From contig CANNCG010000007.1 in assembly GCA_947502965.1 (NCBI GenBank), forward strand, positions 1 to 25,928: 25,928 nt of DNA, given 5' to 3'. Under the pieces are notes generated by a model that searched no databases, was not told the DNA's origin, and worked only from the letters and a program-made list of their open reading frames with translations. Positions 15,696 to 21,665 of this stretch are shown piece after piece. Each line of letters opens with the position of its first letter. Within the stretch, counting starts at the first letter, position 1. The position numbers and the translations under genes are program-made. The stretch comes from a bacterium (lineage in GTDB: Bacteria > Margulisbacteria > Marinamargulisbacteria > SXXA01).

Positions 15696-16494
15696 TTATA
15701 AAATTAAGTTTTCTTATATTGGGACTCATTTTTTTGGGTCCCAATATCAGCCTGGCTTGCGTACCGTTGAGGGTGCAATTTCAGACTCTTTTGCAAGGGC
15801 CTTCAAGTCAGATTTTTCTTTTGTCGTGTCAGGGCGAACTGACGCTGGTGTACACGCAAAGGCACAGGTAGGCCGGTTACGTATTTTAAATAATATCCCG
15901 CCTGAAAGACTGTTGTATTGTCTCCGGCGGTGTTTGCCAGATGATATTGTTTTGTACTCCGTTATGTATGTGGATGAGGATTTCCATCCTCGCTTTTCTG
16001 CGTGTTATAGAGAGTATCATTATCTTTACACACCTCACCGAGATGCGTTGCCATTTTTATATAACGCATTTGTTGCACAGGGTGTGGGCGGGGGAAATCA
16101 TGAGCCTATTTTTCCATTGTTAGCGTCCTTGATTGGCGCGCATGATTTTGCCGCTTTTCGGTGTCTTGGTTCATCTGAAAAATCAACTCGCAAAACGGTA
16201 TTTTCTTGTGATATGATATGTGACTCATTTGTTACTCCGTTTTCAGGTAGTCTCGATGTTGTTCGTTTTCGCATCGTTGCGGATAGCTTCCTCTATCGAA
16301 TGGTACGTTGTATTTTAGGCGCTTTATTCGAAGTGATGAAAGATCCTGATAAAGCAGCATTGTTCTTGGATAGCTTGCATTCTGGAAAAAAAGTCATTGA
16401 TTATGAATTGGCTCCGGCGAAGGGGCTGGTATTGGTTAGTGTAGGGTATAGAGACCCTTTTGTGGGTAATTGGAAAGGAGATTCTGGTGATTAA
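15688..16494 (+). CDS. truA: tRNA pseudouridine(38-40) synthase TruA
   Basis: TruA makes pseudouridine at positions 38-40 of the tRNA anticodon stem. The 268-residue product has the catalytic motif SGRTDAGVHA with the nucleophile D52, preceded by SYIGTHFFGSQYQPGLRTVEGA, and later HDFAAFRC and the FLYRMVRCILGAL motif. No in-frame ATG precedes the conserved N-terminal strand, so the TTG at 15688 is the likely start. That start is within rplQ (8-nt overlap), and the end overlaps rplM by 8 nt. No clear SD precedes it, so translational coupling is expected. The order rplQ-(ecf)-truA-rplM-rpsI is known from Bacillus, here without ecf transporter genes. Confidence 0.96.
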   Translation: MHSYKIKFSYIGTHFFGSQYQPGLRTVEGAISDSFARAFKSDFSFVVSGRTDAGVHAKAQVGRLRILNNIPPERLLYCLRRCLPDDIVLYSVMYVDEDFHPRFSACYREYHYLYTPHRDALPFLYNAFVAQGVGGGNHEPIFPLLASLIGAHDFAAFRCLGSSEKSTRKTVFSCDMICDSFVTPFSGSLDVVRFRIVADSFLYRMVRCILGALFEVMKDPDKAALFLDSLHSGKKVIDYELAPAKGLVLVSVGYRDPFVGNWKGDSGD

Positions 16495-16939
16495 AAGTCA
16501 AAGAACGCCTGTCTTGAATAAAGAGACGGCAAATCGTGAGTGGATTGTTTTAGACGCTAAAGGGCAAACGCTTGGACGTCTTGCAACTCAAATTGCAGAT
16601 TTATTAAGAGGAAAGAACAAGTCTCAATTTACACCACACGTGGATTGCGGTGATTTTGTGGTTTTGCTTAACTGTGCAGATATCGTTGTGACTGGAAGCA
16701 AGCTTACAGATAAATTTTATTACAAACACAGTGGGTATCCGGGAGGCTTGAAGAAGACCGCTTTGAAGGATGTGCTGGCAAAGCATCCGGATCGGGTTAT
16801 TTTTCATGCGGTTAAAGGCATGCTCCCCAAAACACGTTTGGCAGCAAGGCAAATTCTGAAATTAAAGGTATATGCTGGTGATACACACCCTCATACTGCA
16901 CAAAAACTAACCCAAGTTCAGGTTGGTAAGGAGATATAG
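16487..16939 (+). CDS. rplM: 50S ribosomal protein L13
   Basis: L13 is an early 50S assembly protein. The product has REWIVLDAKGQTLGRLATQIA, HVDCGDFVVLLN, KFYYKHSGYPGGLK, a MLPKTRLAARQILKLKVYAG motif and HPHTAQ near the end. I start it at GTG 16487 (150 aa), which has AAGGAG at 16475-16480 with 6 nt spacing. The longer reading from 16460 would put the RBS inside the gene and does not match the family. It overlaps truA by 8 nt. Confidence 0.95.
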   Translation: MIKSQRTPVLNKETANREWIVLDAKGQTLGRLATQIADLLRGKNKSQFTPHVDCGDFVVLLNCADIVVTGSKLTDKFYYKHSGYPGGLKKTALKDVLAKHPDRVIFHAVKGMLPKTRLAARQILKLKVYAGDTHPHTAQKLTQVQVGKEI

Positions 16940-16941
16940 GT

Positions 16942-17481
16942 ATGTCCGCGACGAAAGAAACCCCAAAAGTAACTGCTCAAAAAGTGGCGGATACTCCAAA
17001 GAAAAAAAATGTAACTTCAGCCGTGTCTGGCGCATCCAAGCTAACTACCCCCAAGTCTCTTGCAAAGCAAGAGACGGTTGCAATTAAAGTTCCAAAAGAA
17101 AATTATTATGGGACAGGCAAACGTAAGACCGCTATTGCCAAGGTATGGCTTTTTCCAGGTACTGGCAAGGTTGAGGTAAATGGCTTGTCTCCCGTTGTCT
17201 TTTTTGGAACGGAACTCTTGGCGACTATGATGTTTGCACCCTTTAAGCATATGGGCCTTCTTGGGAAGTACGACTGTAAAATAGCCACGTTGGGTGGGGG
17301 AATCGTCGGTCAGGTAGGTGCATGCCGTTTGGGTATTGCCCGTGCTTTGTTGGTGATGAATGAGACATTTAGGAAAGCATTGAGAGATGGTAACTTCTTA
17401 ACACGAGATCCCCGAGTTAAAGAACGTAAAAAGTATGGACGCAAGCGTGCAAGAAAAGGTTTTCAGTACAGAAAACGGTAG
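16942..17481 (+). CDS. rpsI: 30S ribosomal protein S9 with N-terminal extension
   Basis: S9 is a 30S head protein whose C-terminal Lys-Arg tail reaches the P-site tRNA. The core begins near residue 54 (YYGTGKRKTAIAKVWLFPGTG) and ends GRKRARKGFQYRKR, intact to the last Arg. In front of it lies a 50-residue Lys/Thr/Ala/Pro-rich stretch of low complexity, so the protein is 179 residues against about 130 in E. coli. Alphaproteobacterial S9 proteins also carry an extension, usually shorter. The start is well set: AAGGAG at 16928-16933 and no other in-frame ATG before the core. It is the last gene before the terminator at 17514. Confidence 0.96.
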   Translation: MSATKETPKVTAQKVADTPKKKNVTSAVSGASKLTTPKSLAKQETVAIKVPKENYYGTGKRKTAIAKVWLFPGTGKVEVNGLSPVVFFGTELLATMMFAPFKHMGLLGKYDCKIATLGGGIVGQVGACRLGIARALLVMNETFRKALRDGNFLTRDPRVKERKKYGRKRARKGFQYRKR

Positions 17482-17513
17482 TTCCTTTTGTTCTCTTTTT
17501 GTTTTCTATAGGA

Positions 17514-17547
17514 AAAACCGGATCTTCAAGATTCGGTTTTCTCATTT
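17514..17547 (+). terminator. Intrinsic terminator closing the ribosomal super-cluster
   Basis: An 11-bp stem pairs AAAACCGGATC (17514-17524) with GATTCGGTTTT (17530-17540), with one G-U pair and the loop TTCAA. The right arm ends in four T bases, followed by CTCATTT. It lies 33 nt after the rpsI stop and is the only good terminator-like structure after 34 tandem genes. The T tract is short, so termination may be partial. Confidence 0.8.
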
Positions 17548-17548
17548 A

Positions 17549-17566
17549 TGGGTTTTGTGAAACCCA
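17549..17566 (+). promoter_or_regulatory. Small hairpin upstream of the serA-like gene
   Basis: TGGGTTT (17549-17555) pairs with AAACCCA (17560-17566) around a 4-nt loop, directly after the terminator. It could be a second weak terminator or part of the leader of the next operon. I cannot find a convincing -35/-10 pair between here and the serA-like start. The nearest weak candidate is TTAGAT at 17568-17573. Confidence 0.4.
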
Positions 17567-17605
17567 ATTAGATTTGTTGTGGATGACGGGATGAGGAGTA
17601 TGCCC

Positions 17606-18772
17606 ATGTTTCAGATCCAAACCCGAAATAGCATTGCGAACGAAGGTTTATCTCTTTTTCCTAAGGAAACTTATATGGTTTCTGATTCGGGAGATGCTCC
17701 CGACGGTATCGTTTTGCGTAGTTACAATATGCATAAAGATCCAATTCCTGTATCGCTCAAGGCCATTGGTCGTGCAGGTGCTGGTGTCAATAATATTCCC
17801 GTGGAGCTTTGCACAACCTCTGGTATCGTGGTCTTTAATGCCCCGGGTGCAAATGCAAATGCGGTTAAAGAATTGGTCTTGGCTGGGATGTTGTTGGCTG
17901 CAAGAAACTTAATAGAGGGGGCGTCTTATTCTGCTTCTTTAAGGGAAGATGGTGCACGCGTTCCAGAGCTGGTAGAGAAAAATAAATCTCGATTTTCAGG
18001 GTTTGAGATTTCTGGAAAACGATTAGGTGTCATTGGATTGGGTGCTATTGGGATGATGGTCGCTAACAATGCGGTAGCCTTGGGTATGGTAGTAGAGGGG
18101 TATGATCCTTTTATTTCTGTGAAAAACGCGTGGGCACTTTCGGATCAAGTGAAGCCGGCTGTTAGTTTTGCAAAATTATTGTCGTCTTCTGACTTTATTA
18201 CCTTGCATATGCCTTTAACGGCAGAAACTGATAGGTTTATCAATTCGGAAACCCTCAAAAATGTTAAACGTGGTGCGGTTCTGTTGAATTTTGCACGTGC
18301 AGAAATCGTGGACAATGATGCGATAGTGGATGCTTTGGATAATGGGTTATTGGGGCGCTATGTTATGGATTTTCCTACAGCTGCGCTGATTAGGCATCCC
18401 AAGGTGATTTGTATCCCCCATTTGGGTGCGTCTACGGAAGAGGCTGAGACCAACTGTGCGGTGATGGTGGTTCGTCAACTGATGGATTATCTTGAAAATG
18501 GCAATATTACAAATTCTGTTAATTTCCCGAACTGTTTTTTGGAGCGAACTGGTGAGTATCGTCTTATTTTGATGAATGAAAACGTCCCTAACATGGTGGG
18601 TCAAATAGCCTCTCTCTTGGCGCAGGATGCCTTAAATATTACGGAGATGGTAAATAAAAGTAAGGGGGAATTGGCGTATAATATCGTGGACTTTAATGGA
18701 GCTGTGAAATCAGATTTAATTGATAGATTGAACGCTATTACGGGTGTCCGTATGGCGAGATTGTTGCACTAG
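17606..18772 (+). CDS. serA: D-3-phosphoglycerate dehydrogenase family protein (clostridial-type)
   Basis: This is predicted to oxidise 3-phosphoglycerate with NAD, the first step of serine synthesis. The 388-residue product has RAGAGVNNIP (57-66), PGANANAVKELV (80-91), the Rossmann motif GLGAIG (144-149), the catalytic Arg in NFARAEIVD (R231) and His in IPHLGAST (H272). A C-terminal ACT-like domain follows (about 317-388). It matches the compact SerA subfamily I know from Clostridia, which shares DFP and YLENGNI.NSVNFP. The usual catalytic Glu of the DVFEKEP-type motif is not visible (DFPTAAL, 255-261). ATG 17606 has AGGAG at 17594-17598 with 7-nt spacing; GTG 17579 and ATGs at 17591 and 17600 fit the RBS less well. 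ahcY follows 9 nt later. Exact substrate is not proven. Confidence 0.85.
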   Translation: MFQIQTRNSIANEGLSLFPKETYMVSDSGDAPDGIVLRSYNMHKDPIPVSLKAIGRAGAGVNNIPVELCTTSGIVVFNAPGANANAVKELVLAGMLLAARNLIEGASYSASLREDGARVPELVEKNKSRFSGFEISGKRLGVIGLGAIGMMVANNAVALGMVVEGYDPFISVKNAWALSDQVKPAVSFAKLLSSSDFITLHMPLTAETDRFINSETLKNVKRGAVLLNFARAEIVDNDAIVDALDNGLLGRYVMDFPTAALIRHPKVICIPHLGASTEEAETNCAVMVVRQLMDYLENGNITNSVNFPNCFLERTGEYRLILMNENVPNMVGQIASLLAQDALNITEMVNKSKGELAYNIVDFNGAVKSDLIDRLNAITGVRMARLLH

Positions 18773-18781
18773 GAGTTTACA

Positions 18782-20194
18782 ATGGCAATGACAGAAACAA
18801 TGTCTTATAAAGTTCGGGATATTGCATTGGCGGATCTCGGTAGAAAAGAGATTTCTATTGCAGAAAAAGAAATGCCAGGACTCATGGCCTTACGCAAAAA
18901 ATATGCAGGAAAACAGCCATTAAAAGGTGCGCGTATTGCTGGGTCTTTGCATATGACAATTCAAACGGCGGTTTTGATTGAAACCTTGGTAGCCTTGGGC
19001 GCAGACGTACGTTGGGCGTCGTGTAATATTTTTTCAACACAAGATCAGGCTGCTGCGGCAATAGCTGCTGCTGGCATTCCTGTTTTTGCGTGGAAAGGGG
19101 AGACGCTAGAAGAGTATTGGTGGTGTACCTTGGAAATGCTGAAATTTCCAGGAGGCCTGGGTCCAAATTTGATAGTGGATGATGGTGGGGATGCCACCCT
19201 ATTGGTTCATAAGGGTGCTGAGGCCGAACTAGACCCATCTTTTTTGGATGTTGCGGTGCAAGACAAAGAATTGGCCATTGTTTATAAGCTCTTAAAGGCA
19301 GACCTGTCCTCCTGGAATGGGTTTTGGACAAACACAATTGTGGGTCTTAAAGGGGTTTCAGAAGAGACGACAACTGGTGTGCATCGGTTGTATCAGATGC
19401 ACCAAAAAGGAGAACTTCGTTTTCCTGCCATCAATGTCAATGATTCGGTGACAAAATCCAAGTTTGACAATTTGTATGGGTGCCGTGAATCCCTTGCGGA
19501 TGGGCTTAAGCGTGCTATGGGTGTCATGATCGCGGGTAAGGTTGTCGTGGTGTGTGGCTATGGTGACGTGGGTAAGGGCTGTGCCTATTCAATGCGTAGT
19601 TTTGGCGCTCGGGTGCTTGTGACGGAGATTGATCCTATCTGTGCGCTGCAAGCGGCTATGGAGGGATACGAGGTTACAACCTTGGAAGAAGCGCTTGCAA
19701 TTGCGGATATTTATGTGACGACAACCGGTAACAAAGACATCATTCGCTTAGACCATTTGGTAGCAATGAAAGATCAGGCTATTGTCTGTAACATTGGCCA
19801 TTTTGATAATGAAATTCAAGTGGAAGCCTTAAATCAAAAAGCTGGTGTTCAACGTATTGAAATCAAGCCGCAGGTAGACCAGTATGTGTTTGAAGATGGC
19901 CGTGAAATTTATATTTTGGCAGAGGGTCGTTTGGTAAATTTGGGATGCGCAACTGGCCATCCTTCTTTTGTCATGAGCACGTCTTTTACAAATCAGGTGT
20001 TAGCACAGATCGATCTTTGGGAAAAACCCTATGATATTGGTGTATACACCCTTTCCAAACGCCTCGATGAAGAAGTCGCGCGTTTGCATTTGGATAAATT
20101 AGGCGTGAAGCTTACGCATCTGACGCCAGATCAAGCGTCTTATATTGGGGTTTCTGTGGACGGTCCGTTTAAACCTGAGCATTATCGGTATTAA
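18782..20194 (+). CDS. ahcY: Adenosylhomocysteinase (S-adenosylhomocysteine hydrolase)
   Basis: AhcY splits S-adenosylhomocysteine into homocysteine and adenosine, removing the inhibitor left by methyltransferases. The 470-residue product has SLHMTIQTAVLIETLVALGA (55-74), NIFSTQDQAAAAI, DDGGDAT (133-139), EETTTGV (195-201), the NAD-binding GYGDVGKG (259-266) and the C-terminal KPEHYRY that closes the partner's active site in the tetramer. It contains the roughly 40-residue insert of the long proteobacterial-type enzyme (about 145-190). AGGAG overlapping the upstream stop (18771-18775) sets ATG 18782. Grouping with a serine-pathway gene suggests shared control of one-carbon and methyl-cycle flux; that is inference. 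Confidence 0.97.
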   Translation: MAMTETMSYKVRDIALADLGRKEISIAEKEMPGLMALRKKYAGKQPLKGARIAGSLHMTIQTAVLIETLVALGADVRWASCNIFSTQDQAAAAIAAAGIPVFAWKGETLEEYWWCTLEMLKFPGGLGPNLIVDDGGDATLLVHKGAEAELDPSFLDVAVQDKELAIVYKLLKADLSSWNGFWTNTIVGLKGVSEETTTGVHRLYQMHQKGELRFPAINVNDSVTKSKFDNLYGCRESLADGLKRAMGVMIAGKVVVVCGYGDVGKGCAYSMRSFGARVLVTEIDPICALQAAMEGYEVTTLEEALAIADIYVTTTGNKDIIRLDHLVAMKDQAIVCNIGHFDNEIQVEALNQKAGVQRIEIKPQVDQYVFEDGREIYILAEGRLVNLGCATGHPSFVMSTSFTNQVLAQIDLWEKPYDIGVYTLSKRLDEEVARLHLDKLGVKLTHLTPDQASYIGVSVDGPFKPEHYRY

Positions 20195-20207
20195 CGAGGA
20201 GGTTGCG

Positions 20208-20696
20208 ATGTCATTGGGTATTTCGTCAGGTATCTTTTCGAGTGCGTTGGGGAATAAATCGGCCGTGTTGCCTGGTCTTTCTTCTGGGGCCGCAGATGCG
20301 TCTTTCGGCGAGATGTTCCAAGACGCACAGGGATATTTAGATAATCCGACGGGGCTTGGGATGGGCACATCTAAGGATTTGGAGTCATCAGAAGATTCTT
20401 TTAGCCGTTTGAGTGATGATGCATTTAATGCTGTAAAATTACAAATTCAAATGAAATTGCAGGCATTGATGGAAAAACAAAAAGCCGAGGAGCAAGGGGC
20501 GGCATCCCCGGATTTGTCCAAAACAGATAAGTTAATCCAGTTTTCACATTATTTGGGGGCTATTTTGGATGATATGACCCGTGTTGGGGATCACGAAAAA
20601 GCGGGCGGTTTATTGGATAAGGTCTTGTTGAAATTGCAGGAACGTGCGGAAGCCGGGGATCTGGATGCCCACGCCTTTTTAATAGACTTGGTTTAG
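20208..20696 (+). CDS. Hypothetical protein, 162 aa, unknown function
   Basis: I do not recognise this protein. It starts at ATG 20208 behind a strong GAGGAGG (20196-20202), 13 nt after ahcY, so it is very probably expressed with it. The N-terminal third is rich in Gly, Ser and Ala (SLGISSGIFSSALG...) and probably disordered. Residues about 70-95 form a likely amphipathic helix (DAFNAVKLQIQMKLQALMEK), and the C-terminal third holds two more helices (LIQFSHYLGAILDDM and LLDKVLLKLQERAEAGDLDA). It has no cysteine, no signal peptide and no membrane segment, and it is acidic overall. Possible readings are a small cytosolic helical adaptor or an exported structural protein; the sequence does not decide. 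Codon use matches ahcY, so it looks like a real resident gene. Confidence 0.8.
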   Translation: MSLGISSGIFSSALGNKSAVLPGLSSGAADASFGEMFQDAQGYLDNPTGLGMGTSKDLESSEDSFSRLSDDAFNAVKLQIQMKLQALMEKQKAEEQGAASPDLSKTDKLIQFSHYLGAILDDMTRVGDHEKAGGLLDKVLLKLQERAEAGDLDAHAFLIDLV

Positions 20697-20706
20697 AGGT
20701 CCTCTT

Positions 20707-20744
20707 ACCCTACTTTCGCTAGCCGTGCTAAGCGAAAGTAGGGT
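20707..20744. terminator. 14-bp perfect hairpin between convergent genes
   Basis: ACCCTACTTTCGCT (20707-20720) is the exact reverse complement of AGCGAAAGTAGGGT (20731-20744), with a 10-nt loop. It lies between the stop of the 162-aa gene and the stop of panC, and its right arm encodes the last panC codons. It probably limits transcript read-through or protects 3' ends from both sides. Neither strand has a T tract after the stem, so a classical intrinsic terminator is not shown. Confidence 0.6.
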
Positions 20745-21573
20745 CCTCACCTAGGCTAATATTGTCGATGAGTCTGGTTTTCCCAACGTAGCCGGCAAAC
20801 AAAAGCCGGGTGTCGTTGGCCGGTATTTCTGTTTCTTCTAATGTTTTTTCGTGGACCAAGGTGAGGTAGTCAGTCACGATCCCTACTTGTTCTAAAACAG
20901 CGATGCTATCTTGAACCTGTTGTTTAATCTGTGGTGTTGCGGTGGATTTTAGCTGCGAGAGTGTGGCGTATATCGCGGTAGCCAAGACACGTTCTTGGGG
21001 GGTGAGATAACGATTGCGACTGCTCATAGCCAACCCGTCGGGTTCTCTCAGAATCGGGCCGCCAACAATCTGGATAGGCAAATAGAGATCTTCAACAAGC
21101 TGTCTAATAAGGGTCAATTGCTGAAAGTCTTTTTCGCCAAAGAGGGCGTGGGTGGGATTCACGATATGAAACAATCGCAAGACCACACTACACACCCCTT
21201 CAAAAAAAAGAGGGCGGCTTTGGCCACAATAGCGACGGCCTAGAACTGGTACGTAGACCTTTGTCGCTGCCTCTGGACCATGGGGGTATATCTCTCTGAG
21301 GGTTGGCAAAAGAACAAGATCCACCCCGACCTCTGCGAGTAGTGCCAAATCCTGTTCGCGTGTTCTGGGATAGGTGTCAAAGTCTTCAGTGGGGCCAAAT
21401 TGGGTTGGGTTTACAAATATACTGACGATGACATGTCGGGCATGCTTTTTTGCGAGACGAATTAAAGAAAGATGCCCCTCATGTAAGGCCCCCATCGTAG
21501 GGACAAATGCGACTGAGGACGTATAGGACTGTCTAGTGGACCGTAATGAGACAATGCTGTCTACAACCTGCAT
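20728..21573 (-). CDS. panC: Pantothenate synthetase
   Basis: PanC joins pantoate and beta-alanine with ATP to give pantothenate, the precursor of coenzyme A. The 281-residue product has the HIGH-type motif PTMGALHEGH (25-34), FVNPTQF (53-59), GEKDFQQL (146-153) and the KMSKS-like REPDGLAMSSRN (176-187), so the active site is complete. The C-terminal domain is normal in length. No panB or panD is seen beside it. The ATG lacks an upstream SD (ACCCTAAT precedes it). Its final codons lie in the hairpin at 20707-20744. topA ends 92 nt upstream on the same strand, so it may be co-transcribed or have its own promoter. Confidence 0.97.
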   Translation of the reverse strand: MQVVDSIVSLRSTRQSYTSSVAFVPTMGALHEGHLSLIRLAKKHARHVIVSIFVNPTQFGPTEDFDTYPRTREQDLALLAEVGVDLVLLPTLREIYPHGPEAATKVYVPVLGRRYCGQSRPLFFEGVCSVVLRLFHIVNPTHALFGEKDFQQLTLIRQLVEDLYLPIQIVGGPILREPDGLAMSSRNRYLTPQERVLATAIYATLSQLKSTATPQIKQQVQDSIAVLEQVGIVTDYLTLVHEKTLEETEIPANDTRLLFAGYVGKTRLIDNISLGEDPTFA

Positions 21574-21630
21574 ATTAGGGTTGACGTGATAGATACAGCA
21601 AAAAGAGAGTAATAATGAGGGCCAGTATTT

Positions 21631-21659
21631 TCGGCTGCCAATTTTGGATCAGCAGCCGA
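21631..21659. repeat. Inverted repeat between topA and panC
   Basis: TCGGCTGC (21631-21638) pairs with GCAGCCGA (21652-21659) around 13 nt. It lies just after the topA stop on the minus strand and before panC. No T tract follows in either direction, so it may be an RNA-stability or weak termination element. The rest of the 92-nt gap shows no SD and only weak -10-like sequences for panC (TATCTA region near 21592). Confidence 0.45.
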
Positions 21660-21665
21660 CGCAGA

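Noticed and set aside
17606..18772. Loss of SerA activity because the catalytic Glu is missing
   Set aside because: The DFP pattern is shared by the compact clostridial-type subfamily as I recall it, so it is more likely a family trait than decay; the reading frame is intact.
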